DNA from: Promerops cafer
Taxonomy: Eukaryota; Chordata; Aves; Passeriformes; Nectariniidae
Length of the DNA: 64,000 nucleotides
Assembly (NCBI GenBank): GCA_013398275.1
Contig: VZSE01002064.1
Span: 1,038,951 to 1,102,950, forward strand
Direction of reading: 5' to 3'
Positions 36,846-48,963 of this stretch are shown here, piece after piece (the stretch's first letter is position 1; every line of letters begins with the position of its first letter). A model generated the notes under the pieces. That model was not told the origin of the DNA. It ran no database searches and saw nothing but the letters and a program-made list of their open reading frames with translations. The position numbers and the translations under genes were made by a program.

Positions 36846-37430
36846 TCAGTGGCACAGTATAAACTTGGCTCTATGAGTCTCAATGTTGCACTTGAATCTT
36901 CCCAATAGATGGAAAGATAAGACAAAATCACAGCCTGGGGCATTCAAAGCTATGTTGTTGGGGTTTTTTCCAAGGCAGACAAGGAACTCAACCTCCAAAG
37001 CAACAACAGGGTAGTGGTTACAGAAAACAAAACCCAAAAAGAGTAAGGCACTGTGTTGTGTGAGCAGAAAAGAGGAGCAGCACTGAGAGTGTGCTGGCAG
37101 CAGCCTTGGTGTGCTGGGGCTGTGCTTAATGCGAGTTGCCTTCCTGGTGGGAATGGTGTGCAGGGACAATGGGAGCCATGGGTTAGTAGAACAAAGATGG
37201 AAATGAGGAGGAAATTCCTTTTTAGCACATTTTACACGCTCAGCCACCTTGCAAGGTAGGACTGCTGGAGACAGTAGCTGGATATTAATAGGTGGCATTA
37301 AATAATTGCAAAATGTAAAAGCAATTGAATACTTCTCTCTGCAGCTATCTAAGTGTTCATTATGCCATAAAAAAGTAGCTGTTTTTTCACCCCTGTGTGT
37401 ACAGAAAGAGCTCACAGTAGCAAAATTCAA
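36846..37430 (-). other. Longest open frame of the window (194 codons), probably chance
   Basis: This minus-strand frame is the longest in the window. The predicted product is rich in Cys, His, Leu and Phe, with a Ser/Pro-rich middle, and shows no domain, signal peptide or repeat I can name. A frame of this length is uncommon but not remarkable in 64 kb. On the plus strand a GC-rich part ends in GCAAG followed by GTAGGA near 37253-37262, which resembles a donor splice site. Neither reading is supported enough to call a gene. Confidence 0.1.
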
Positions 37431-38899
37431 TTTACATGAAAGATGAGAAAAGATGAAATAATCTTTAAGTCATTTTTATTTTGTGTAATTTTATTGTGAA
37501 CAGTTAAACTGTGTATATCTCATTGGTTTTGTTCAAGTTTACACTAGATGTTACATTATTTCAGAAGATGAAAAAGTCAAGGGTAATAATGCAAGTCCCT
37601 GTTTATAAATCTGTTTTGTTGAAGTCTGACATAAGTACATGAAAGTGAAAAATCAGAAAATGAAGAAAACAGCACAGACATTCTCATAATAAGTGTAGTT
37701 CACATAAAAATTAATCACTGAAGCTTGGTCACTGGCTGCATCCAAAGTTAAGCATAGCCTGTAGCTTGTCTGTAAAAATCAAATACTCTTTTTCAGAGCA
37801 TTAATGGAAATCTGTTACTCACGGCTGAGAGTGCACAAGTGATGCTTGTAAATAAGCTTCAGGTTTTCTTCTTTGAGTTGTTTGGGATTTTGAGAAAGCA
37901 AAGCACTCATTCCTGTTTGATAATACTCTGCCTCAGTGAGAGGCATCCTTGGGGCCTCAGCAGCAAATTTATTCTGAAAAGCAAAGTTAGTGCATAAATT
38001 ATCCTGTATCCAAAAAATGTTTTGATTTTCTGACTCCTGTATGAGATGTGATTTCTGCCTTTACCCAATTCTTCCTTCACAGCAGGCTTTTTTTTTTTTT
38101 CCCAGCAGCCTATGTCATTAGCTTATCAAAAAAACTGAGGAGAGGTTAGGGGTATTAGCAGAGAATAATGGATACCTTTTGAAGTAACTTTTTATTTCTT
38201 TTAACGTAGTTCGGTGTGGCCATACTTAATGTTGACAGCTTCTGGGTTTCCAGTGGAATAATTAATTTGGGTCACTGCGTTTTTGCTTCTCCTGTATCCT
38301 ACTGCCTGGAAATTTCTGGAGTCTTTGACACATACTGTTTCATGTATGCTTGTACTTTAAATCAGATGTCAAGGTTTTAATAGATCCTGAGCTTAATTAT
38401 CCATCCTCCTCTAAAGTAAATTTAATGTATGTCCTGTTTGAAACAGGAGAAGTAGTTTCAGGTGCTTTTGTCTAGAGGCTGATATATGGGGAAAGATTCA
38501 GTGTAAATGGCTGTGTTTGCTTATTTTCCAACAACATAGGAGCTCTGACTACTTTCCACTTGGTACAAATCGTATTAGGCCTCCATTCATTCTTGCTTCT
38601 TTTTAATTTATTAAACTAGCTAAAACTCTTGTAGAAATTTAGTGGGCTCCTCTGGCAGGTGATAGGGAAAACCAAGAGACAGCTGGACAAAATGGAAGGA
38701 AGTACTCAGAGTTAATAACCTCTGATCAGCAATTTAATGAGACTGGGCGCATTTGAGAATAGAACAGGCAGAGAACAAGCTGAATATCTCTGCTGTTTGG
38801 TACATTGGTTATGTGCATCTCCATTTGCCAGCATAAATTGTTTTACTCTGTGTGCTGATGTGGAGCTGAAGACCATTAGGAGGAAGCTGTTAGTGCAGC

Positions 38900-39350
38900 A
38901 GTGGAGTAGGTGGGCTTGCTATATGGGGGGCAATGCCTGCTGAGAGCAGGGGTGAGCCGTGCCTCCTCACAGGGCTCAGTGGCCCTCCTTCCTGCTCCAG
39001 GGTCTGCCTGCAGAATAGAACTTAAACTGTTAAAAGACTCCCTTCTGGGGCAAGGAAGAAGCAGGAAATGGCCACGCAGAGAGATGGAGGCTGCATGAGA
39101 GGGGCCAAAGGTGGCAGGCATCATCCCACCACCCCTGCAAGCAATGCTGGAGCACATGGCTCAGGTTTGCAGCCTTTGGGTGCTTTTGAGTTAGCAGCAG
39201 TGGGTTTGATGAGAGCTGCTCTCTGTGGAGCACTGGGTCCTCAGAGCCGTGTAAAATTCTTCAGAGACGGGGTCTGTAGGAGGGTAAGGGGGCTCAGAAC
39301 TGGAGGCTCACTCCCTGCTTGGGTCTGGGCTGCACTGGAGAACTTGCTGC
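38900..39350. other. GC-richer patch
   Basis: The base composition rises well above the flanks, with G-rich plus-strand sequence and open frames on both strands (up to 95 codons) rich in Gly, Ala, Arg and Leu. Few CpG sites are present, so it is not a CpG island. No protein family is recognised. Confidence 0.4.
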
Positions 39351-40199
39351 AGTAGAAATATTAATATAGCCAAGGTGAAGAGTCCAAAAATACAGAGTTT
39401 AAATTTGACACACTTATTTTGTTGGGTGAGATGATTATGAGGAAAACTTCCATAAACATATTTAAATTATTTAATATCTTAGCCTCTGAAAGAAAGTTTC
39501 TCATGATTTCTCAGAAATTGCTGTGTGGCTCTCGAGGCATTGGCATCTGACTGTATTGCAATCGTTTTGGCCTAGTTTTAAAGATGGTAAAAGGCACACA
39601 GCAATCAAATGGCCCATACATTTCCATCACTTTGGTAGTATTCTTGTTGATAAGTGGAACCCAAAAATAAAAGATTGAAGCAAGTCTGATCCTTTCCAGG
39701 GAGGCATTTTTCAAGGTCAAGTTTGAAAAGCAGTTTAGAACTGATGGGTGATTTTGATCTGTCTCTACCTGTATTATAGATGTTCTGCAGTGAGATTAGG
39801 TTTGTTCTGGAAGCCTTTACCTGGGCTGCTGGCCTTGTATGTTACCCACCTCCACGCGTGTCATGGACAGGCCAAGTCTTCTGGTGGAAATTTGCTACCC
39901 CATCTCTGCTATCCACTGAGGTTTTGTGCTTCTTTGGGGAAAAGCCTAAACTTGATCAGCAGGTTATATTTTAAACTCTTGATGGAGGTGCCCTAAGAGA
40001 TGTCACAGCAGGTCTGATCTGTAAACCAGGGCATGGGGACCAGTGTATCGTCAAAGGGAGACAGAATTTACATGACAGGCAGAGGATCCTCACTAAAATC
40101 TCTGCCCAATGGCCTCACAACGTGGTTCTGGGTCCAAAATATGAACTATTGACTTCACATGCCTTTGAGCTTTGTGCAGTCAATTACGTCTGCAAGATC

Positions 40200-40450
40200 C
40201 TGGGAGAAGCTCCCCGTCCTTCTCCTGGTCTCTGAGGTGGGTGAGGAGGAGGAGAGCTGTTTCCCTCCCTCCTTACTTCCTGGCAGAGGGACACAGCAGA
40301 GCTGCAGGCACAAGCTGTGCCTTGTAACGCCAGTGGGGAGCCTTTGCTGGGCCGTGTTGTCCTCTCTGCCCCATGCAGAGGGAGCAGTGCCTGCTGCAGA
40401 GGCTCCCCTGCTGCCCTGTGTTCCCTGTGCCTCCGTGCTGCAACACAGAA
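40200..40450. other. GC-richer patch
   Basis: A purine-rich then C-rich stretch, with three overlapping plus-strand frames (the longest 155 codons, 40159-40626) that lack motifs. The surrounding sequence turns T-rich after 40450. No function is assigned. Confidence 0.4.
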
Positions 40451-40474
40451 CTCAGGCTTCCCTTTACCTGCCTC

Positions 40475-40505
40475 TTTATTATCCAGTTTTCCTTTTATTA
40501 TCCAG
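40475..40505 (+). repeat. 12-bp direct repeat (TTTATTATCCAG)
   Basis: TTTATTATCCAG occurs at 40475-40486 and 40494-40505, a 19-bp period, within T-rich sequence. It is a small local duplication. Confidence 0.8.
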
Positions 40506-43500
40506 CTTTCTCTTATTTATGTCCCTTGTTAAAAGTCGATTTATTCATTTTAGAGTCCCCGTCTTTTCTTTGTCCTGGCATTCATTTATTAGTGAGCCTC
40601 TTCCATCTTTTTCCTGCCTGACATGAAGTATTTGTAAAAGCCTCTCTTACTCCCCTTAATCCCTTTGGCTAGTGTGAACTCCCCTTGCTTTTCTGTTACT
40701 CTTACTTTCCCTGCAAGTCTTTACTGATCCTCTGTAGTCTTGTGTGGATCCTCTCTATTTCCAGTATGCCTGCTTTTTTTTTTTCTTTAAACCCTCAGAG
40801 TAGTCCCTTGTGAAGCCCCGCTTGCTGCTCCTTCTTTTTCTTTGAATTTTTCTTTATCACAGGGACTATAACAGGCTGCGTTTTCATTAGAGTGCCTGTC
40901 AGGATTTTTTTGCTGCCTTTTGCACTCATGGCTGCTCAGAAAAGGGGTTGGATTTTAAGCACCCCTTGGGGAGGAACAAGCTACATCCCTCCTGCCCACA
41001 GCTCCCCCTTTCAATTTGCAAATGAAAACTGGTAATAAGAGACAGATTAAACAGCATCATGCCTGGGTGCACTGCTGAGAGAGGCTTTCAATGTGCTTGT
41101 GTCCTGCTTCTGCAGCATGTAGGGGTATGCTATGCAAATACAGACTTATTTGGGTGTACCCTGACATCCCTGGGTTGGATTGCTTCACACAGATGGGATC
41201 TTTTTTCCATACTTACCACTTTGTGAATGCATACACATCTAAAACATCCTGTGCCAGAGTTCCACAGTTTTATTAGTTCTGTGTATCTGTTTTAGACCTC
41301 TGACAGTTTCATATGATGTACTTTACTTCTTTAGAAAGAAACAGAGCACTACCTTTCTGTAATCACTCTCTCTGTGCTATTTAAGATTGAATTGAATTTA
41401 ATCCTAGAGGCCATTTGGTCAAACTACTTTAAATAAACAATATCTTTAAAAAACCCAGCATGGGGTAGTTTGGTGCACACATATTTTACCTAAGCATTTT
41501 TTAAGGTGGGCTAGCAACATTCCTGTCTTTGATTGATTTCATACAGATGTGTGTGACATATATGGAAAGATACAGAGACATTTTTCCTTCTGATAGCAAC
41601 AGGTATTTTAGAAAAAAATAAGGACGTCATCTGTCTAACACTGCAAGTGAAAAACATATTCAGCATTAACTTGGCTAGCATCCACATGAATATCTACTGC
41701 AAATGAAGTAATAGGTGAATATTTCAGTGACCCTTGGTGATGACTAATTCAGTATCCACCCAGTAATGTAGCAATGTAGAGGTATGTGAATAAGACATGA
41801 GGTTGTGGCCATCACTAGAGTGTCTGTAAGCCCTAGAGCAATGCAGAACAACAGTTGGGAAACCAGAAACACCTTCCAAAAAGAACATGTGTCAGGCCCA
41901 GGGTCCCAGCCCCAGAGAATGTTTCCAGATGACTTTCAGAAATGAGGTTATTGCATAAGTGCATAAAATGAGAGGCCTGTGAATGCATGTGATCACCAGA
42001 GCTGTGTGACCAGTCGTTTTGAATCCATCTCCTGCTAGAGGCAGAGCCCTGCTTCTAAAATCCTTTTACCTCACTGTAATTTTAAGCGGTGGGTAGGCAG
42101 AGTCAAGTCATGCTCTGGATTCCAGTAATAAGGAAGCAAAGTGTCACAACCTGTGTTCCCTTTTCATTCCCTCTTGTTCTGAAAACCCCGTGAGTTTATT
42201 AGTGGTGCTGTTTTGAAGGGAAAGTGAACACTGGGATCAAAACTGCCTTGTCATGTCCTTGTACATGGTGGGAGCCGAGCTGGGCTGTGGGCTTGACAGT
42301 GAGACCTGCTGAGCTGTGCTGGTGCCTGTTAGGCTGCTTGTGTGTTAAGACATTGGTAGCATCAAGTGGCTTGTTGAAATTCATCCTTTGCTCCGCACGT
42401 GGTACTCTCTCAGCACATGAAGGAATAATTCACGCTCAAGACTTTTTGGCATAGGTATTACTGTCATGATATTAAGTAAGACTGAACATGTAGGTGGAGG
42501 CACTGGGGTAATAAAAGAGTTTTACCAAAAAAATGAGGAGAAACAGGAATTCTTGCATGGATGTTATTTGTTAAAAGCCCAGAAATACTGTACGTGAGAT
42601 AGCAATATTAGTGGCATGCAGGGGAGCTGGCTCAAGTGCAAGCAGTGCAGCTACAGGCCTGGTACTATCTGGAAAGGAGGAGATCATTCTTGTTGAAAAG
42701 AAAGTGGCTGAATAAGGATCCACAAACAAAACTGGGAGTACTGTGGTGGTCTAACCTTGTGAAAGCACTTCTGGCTGCAAACAGAGTTGAAAATGCTTAG
42801 TGGGTAAAAATTTTAAGCATAAATAAAAATAGGCTTACGTTTGGACTTTTAGTAATAATTATATTAAAATGACACAATTCATTAAATAATGCAATACATT
42901 CACATCTCTAAATACACAGCAGCTGTTCACTTCTGTCAAACATGATTCCTTTAGGGACTGAATAGAGAAGAGTAACATGCTGGCTTGCATGGTAATGTCC
43001 TGATGAGCACTGGGCTGCAGCCTGCCCCCAACACTGATTAACAAAGGGTGTCTCTCTGCCAGGGCCAGATCCTGAAGGTGCCCCTCGGGCTGGGCAGAAG
43101 GTGCCAGCTGGGCAGAGTAGGGTAGGGAAGGAGTGGATACAACACAGGCCTTGGAATTGTCCTTCTCAGGCTTTGTAGAAACTGAGCATTAAAAGATGTT
43201 TCAGCCTAGGGCTATAAGCAGATGAATTTGGCAGGCTGTGATGTGCTGGAGTTGAAGCTCATAAAAAGATTTTATTTAAAAAAAAATCGTTAAAAAAAAA
43301 TAGAGCTGTGAAAAAAGCCTGCCGCCTGATGGATGGCTAGCTGAGAGAGGGAATTGTCTGAATGTAGTGTCATCCTCGCCAGACCTTTGGTTATGGAAGT
43401 CCTTGGCCAAGCTTCTAATACATAATAATTGATATAAAAACTCCTTGATGCATCAATCAATCAACCAGTTTGCAATATTTTCATTGCTTTCAAAGCAGAG

Positions 43501-45999
43501 GGTCTTATCCTTCACACCAAAACTGCGGTAATGTTCTGAAGGTGTAGAAAATAGAAAAGTCTTACCAGCAGATGATAGGCACCTGTGAAGAGCCCAGCTT
43601 AGTGCAGGATTTGAGGTCTTGCCATTGTTGACATCATATGGTGCCTTTTCAAAGGTAGTGAGCTGCATGTCTCCCTCACACTCCCATGCTTCGTTTAGAG
43701 AAATCCCTGGGCATCCAGAAGTAATTCGGACCTTAATTTCTAATCACAGTGAGAAAATCTTTGCATGTTGTGCCAGTCTTTACTAAATTAAGGGTTTCTA
43801 CAGAAAAACATACATTTACAACAGAATGCTGATCCTGAAGATATTGTATGTGACTTCTGTTTTACCCTTTCAATAGATTTATACATGAAATTTTACTTTT
43901 ACTTCTGCCAAATTTAATTTTCATATTATATTGAATCCAGTATCAGGAAGCTTGTAGTCCCTCATTTATGCAAGAAGAGAATTCAGGGTTAAAGTTGTCT
44001 CTCTGTGCCAACATCTGTAGAGAAAATGACAATAATATACAAAATTAGAATCTCAGAACTTGTAATTTCCTCGTGAATTATTCTTTCCTTCTTCCTTTCA
44101 CATCACTATACTTGTATAAATAGATCATAGTTTATTTTTCTTTCCTGGTGATGGATTTGGAGTGTTTGTCACCTGTGCTCTAATATGATTTGTTGTGATA
44201 TATTGAAGGTTTTTATCTTGGTAAGAATTTTTCTCTCTTGTGCTTCATTTGGGATTTTTTTCTCCTCTCTTCACTGTTGCATTTTTCAGGCACTAGGTTT
44301 TTATTCAGGATCATAACAGAAGTTTGATAAAAACACTCCAGAGAATGAAATTCTGTCATGAGAAGAGGCTCTAAAAAGAAAACCCCGATTTTATTAACCG
44401 GTACACTAAATTGTGTGGCCCAACATTTGAAGTTTAAAAAGGCTTTATGTTCTATTGGTGAAGCATAATGATATGGCATTGACAGACTTATTGTTTGGGT
44501 ACTCTATCCTTATCCACTGCTGCTTTATACTGAACAGATGAGCTCACCCACTCTGTATCCCCTGCATGCTAGCGAACGTGTATGCAGAGCCTTCACCTTC
44601 CAAATTAAATCCCCCAGAGTTCAGTCCCTTGCTTTGGGGACAAGAAGAGGCAGACACAACATTAATACAGCTTGCCAAGAGTTAGCATCTCCCCTCTTGT
44701 AGTTCCTAATACAATCTAGGTATTCTCTGTCAGTCTTCTGTTTATCTGTTTTCTTTGTGCCTTTACCTCACACTGAGTCCACAATGTAATGTGATGGTGA
44801 AATTGCAATTAAGTGCACCTAAATCAATGTACAGCTTTTAAATTCTTCTCCTTTATGAACTGCATAAAGCCAGGCCTCTGAAATGCAGTGGGAAAAAGCA
44901 GCAAAATCTATCTACAGGTGACTTCTGGCTTAAAGGAAAGGGGAAGAAACAGGGCATGTGCATTCCCTTTGTTTATCCTCTCAGGATCACAGAGGTTATC
45001 TTTTCTGTTTTGATGAGATTAAGCGTTTGCAGAGGTTACAGGAGTAGGGATACTCTGGGTTAGATATTAGCATATTTTCTGTCTGACAGAGAGTTGGCCT
45101 TGCTGTAAGACTTTAACTCTTTCTTTTCTAGGGCCACTGATAAACTCTGCATGAATTTCTATATTTATCAATAGTTTCTACACATTTTAGCAGTAAACTA
45201 ATTGTGCAATAGTTAAAAATAAATGGTTAAAATTTTATTATTTCCTCCCAGTTTTGTTTTTCCTGTAGGGTTTCTTTTAATTTCTGTTCTCTCCTGACTC
45301 TTTGTGCTCATCAAGTTGCCATTGCTTTTCCTCACACCGTTTTTGCACAGAAAAGGGCACAGTGCTGCTCTCCATGCTCAGACAGTTCCTCTCTGACTAA
45401 GGAGGTACTTTACCTCCTGCTGTCTTATGTCTGTCTTCGCAGGTGAAAAAAATCCACCCAAAACCTCCAGAGAAGAGCTCAAGTTCTGTGATACTTTTTC
45501 AATAGGTAATACAATCCTGTGCAGGCTAAGCAGCTAAATTCAAGCACCTTTGCTGAAAATGTCCATCTAGCATCTTCCCTGCTACAGGAGTGACAGCCCT
45601 TCACATTTTCCTCTTAATTTGTACCCTTTGGTTGACTATAGTATTGATTCGTGCATTAAGGATGATTTAATCTTTCTTCCACCCTCTTATTAAGAGGGTT
45701 TGAAACCCTACCTGGAGTCTTTATTAGCTTTTGACATCACAAAGGGAAATGTCAACACATAATGAGATAAATTTCAACATCACAGAAGACTGGAATACAA
45801 CTTTCATGAAAGATGGATGTAGGCAACGCTTACCAAGATAAAAAAAAAGCCCAAAAGACAGAACCCTTCCTTTTCAGCATCCATCCATCTTTCTGTTTGT
45901 CTGTTGCTGCATTATAGTATTTATTAGAGTTTGTCTTGCTATACAATGGATTGCCAGAATCATGATTAAGAAGCTTATTCAAATGAATTAAAAATGTTT

Positions 46000-46720
46000 A
46001 AATGAAAAAGACCCGGAGAAGTAATTGCCAAAATTTAATCAAGGATTTAATTTGTAGCACAGACCAGCCAAATGGATTTTGCCGTTTTTCACTGCACTGT
46101 TTGTACAAGGAAATTAAAAAGTATAAAGAGTCAAAGACTCAGCAGTGTAACCCTTTAAGAATATTGCAGTATGCTCACTTATTCTCATTAGCCGCATTAT
46201 ATCAAACTTGCTCCTGAGGGCTTGTAGTTTGCAAAGCCAGACCACAGACGGGGGAAAAAAGATGATAGCATTTTTTCCAATGTCATAAATTACTGCCAGC
46301 ACACATTAGATGATTTCTCCATGCATTGCTGTAAGCAATGGTAGGTTAAATATCCCCCTTCTTAATGCCACTTAGTAATAAATGCCCTCATTTTAGCATG
46401 TCATCTTTAGCTGAACTGAACTGACTGAGACTAAAGAGCTGTCGGGGTTTGAAACAGAAACATTTCCCTTGCATTTACTGCTGAGAAATACATACATGGC
46501 ACCATTATGCTGTCTCTGTTTCATTGATGATAATAAGGTATCATCAAGCCTGGCATATCTGTTTGAACATGTTTTGCAGAAGTCTAATCATTAAGTAATA
46601 TGTATCCCATTTCATCCATCATTTCCACACAAAGAGCCATACAGCGCAATTGAGAGAACAATACTTTATGAGCCATGAATAGCTGGAGCAATGATAACTT
46701 CCAAGTAGCATAAAACAGAC
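46000..46720. other. Candidate conserved non-coding block
   Basis: About 700 bp of repeat-free sequence with a high density of TAAT/ATTA cores, GATAATAAG, CTCATTAGC and a small hairpin (CATTGCT...AGCAATG, 46324-46340). The even composition, absence of low-complexity runs and rich AT-core content resemble vertebrate conserved non-coding elements. Only alignment to other birds or mammals could decide it. Confidence 0.25.
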
Positions 46721-48401
46721 CCAGAACTGTGCTCTAAATTACAGCACTGAAGAGGTAGGAGGAAAGATAAGAAGCCTCTGCTTGTGAGGAGGAGGCCGAG
46801 ATCAAGTGTGCATTTCTTTCCCATTTGTTGTGGTTGAAATAAACATCCAGCAGAGTGCTAAATGCTCAGCCTCTTTCACAGGCAGAGAGGGAAACTGGTG
46901 CTGCAGGGCTGCACTGCCTTGCAGAGCCTGAGGCAGCTGGCAGGATGGGGTGAAAGGGTCCTGGGTCATTCAGGAGCTCTGAAGTCCCTTTCTTGCAAAA
47001 CTGCTGACGAGGATGTCAAAAGAAGCCAAACGAAGAAAACATGCGAACCAGAAACATTGAATGGATTCTAGGTAGCCCGGAAGAGTTTACAGATTCTCTC
47101 CTAAGCCTAAAACTACATTAATTATTTTAAAAAATTAGAAGAAATAAAAAAGTTTCACATTTAGTACATACCTGAGGTGGATCATACCGACTGTAATAGC
47201 ACAGAATGGCAGATCAGTGCGTAGCACTGGGGCAGGGGGCAGTGCAGTAAGGCTGTTCTTTACTGCAGGAGGAAGGATTTTGGTGTTTGTTTGCAAGTTT
47301 AAAGGAAATGGTGTAAAATCAGTGATTCCCACCCTTACGTCTGTCAGAGAGACAAAGATGATGTTTACTTTTCTTTATTCTACTGCTGTAGCACCTGGTG
47401 AGCATTAGTTTTATAGCAGAGGCAGGCTTAATCTCTCCCAGCAAGAGGTGGTATCGGGCACAATAAAGTACTTCTAAATGTAAGGAGCCTTTCTGTGAGC
47501 AGACACAAGAACTGGCTGTGGCTTTCCCTGTTTCTCTGCTCCTGCAATCCCTGGGAAGTTTTGCTCCCTTCATATCTCCTGTCCTGTATGTTGGAAAAGG
47601 AGGGAAGTAGAGCTTTTGAAAAATGAGAACTTTCTCCTCTTGATATCCTTGAGCTCGTGAACTTGCTTAGCTTGCTTCTGCTCTTAGCAATTTTTGGTTT
47701 GCATGATGCTTTTACACAGTTGTTCTCTTCACAGTGCATTTTTAATTTAAAGCATCTCTTGCTTGCTCAGTTAAGTGGTTATAATTTTATTTGCGCAGCA
47801 GAAGAGTTGCTGATAAACAAAGTTAAGACATTGGAAAAGGAAGGAGTCCAAAATTCAGTGGTTGAGTTCCAAATATTTGAATTTTTTTCCTTATCCAGCC
47901 TTCAGAGTGTTCTAAAGATTGTGGCAGAGTAAATTATGCAGCTGCTTCTAAGCAGAACTTTAAAAGGTCATTTTGTTACATGAGATCTGAGTTAAATTCA
48001 TGCATGTTTTTACTTCTTGTCTCCCTTTTAGAGACTTACATTTTTATAAACTATGATTGCTACACCATGTAAAGTTCTTGCCTTTAAAACAACTAAATAC
48101 TTCTGAAAAATAAGACCAAAAGCATTACAGTACGAGATATCAGTAGCTATTATCATTCTACACATGCAACATTATTTTCATAATTTATTCTAAAACCAGT
48201 TTTATTCACCATTGAATTTCACCTATCACAGATCTTAACATCCACATTGAAAAATTGGCTGTATGTTCATACTGTTTCCAGTTGATGGGGCCCAACTCAG
48301 TTTAGCTACTTTCCTTGGTCATAAAGAAAAGCAACTTAGGTCACTTTTAGATTGTGACTAAATTTGTACCTTTTAAATTGTATGTAAACCCATGATTTCC
48401 T

Positions 48402-48476
48402 TTGATATTTTTACATCTTTTTTTAGATCTTTTATTTTTACATCTTTCCTTTTGATATTTTTACATCTTTTTTTAG
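48402..48476 (+). repeat. T-rich imperfect direct repeats
   Basis: A 25-26-bp unit starting TTTGATATTTTTACATC and ending in a T run and AG occurs at 48402-48426 and 48451-48476. A third, partial copy (TTTTTACATCTTT) lies between them. The array lies about 20 bp before the T27 tract. Confidence 0.8.
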
Positions 48477-48494
48477 TTGTAAAACTAGCAGTTA

Positions 48495-48498
<4 letters not shown>

Positions 48499-48525
<27 letters not shown>
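48499..48525 (+). repeat. T27 homopolymer
   Basis: Twenty-seven uninterrupted T residues, the longest homopolymer found in the window. Read on the minus strand it could be the A-tail of an inserted transcript copy. No target-site duplication or recognisable element lies next to it, and A-tailed retrocopies are rare in birds, which lack active L1. Confidence 0.95.
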
Positions 48526-48529
<4 letters not shown>

Positions 48530-48944
48530 CCTGGTGGCTTTTTGGAAATCTGTCCTTTACTGGGATGTTTAAGAAATGCAGTTATTTGTCCGGGATTATT
48601 CTGAATGTCTGGATTTGAAAATGAGAATGAATAAATGTATCCCATACTTCTTCACGGCATTTTCTGAGCAGAAATAAGTGTGTGTGAGCTATTTAGCTGA
48701 TGTGTTGCAGGTCTGAGACATCAAGGAAAATCTTGGGAAAAGGGTCTTTTTTTTCTTTTTTCCTAGAAAAACATTTCACTGAACAAGACAAGCAAGTCCT
48801 GAGAAAGAGGAATCCATGGTAGTTAGTAGTCCTTGTCATTCTGCTCTTAACATGAGAGTCTTTCAAGAAAAGAATATGGTGACTTCTGTGTGAATTTTGT
48901 ATCACCCAAAAGATGTTTATTTTAGTTGATTATTGTAGAAGTAA

Positions 48945-48963
48945 ATATATATATATATATATA
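48945..48963 (+). repeat. (AT)9 microsatellite
   Basis: Nine uninterrupted AT units plus one A. It is likely length-polymorphic. Confidence 0.95.

Larger units (their letters stand above)
35911..45999. other. Stretch without recognised gene
   Basis: No gene was identified. Two GC-richer patches and a minus-strand 194-codon frame are listed separately. A poly-T run lies near 38087-38100, another near 40770-40785, and A8-A9 runs repeat around 43277-43302. The rest is ordinary AT-rich sequence with short open frames. Confidence 0.5.
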
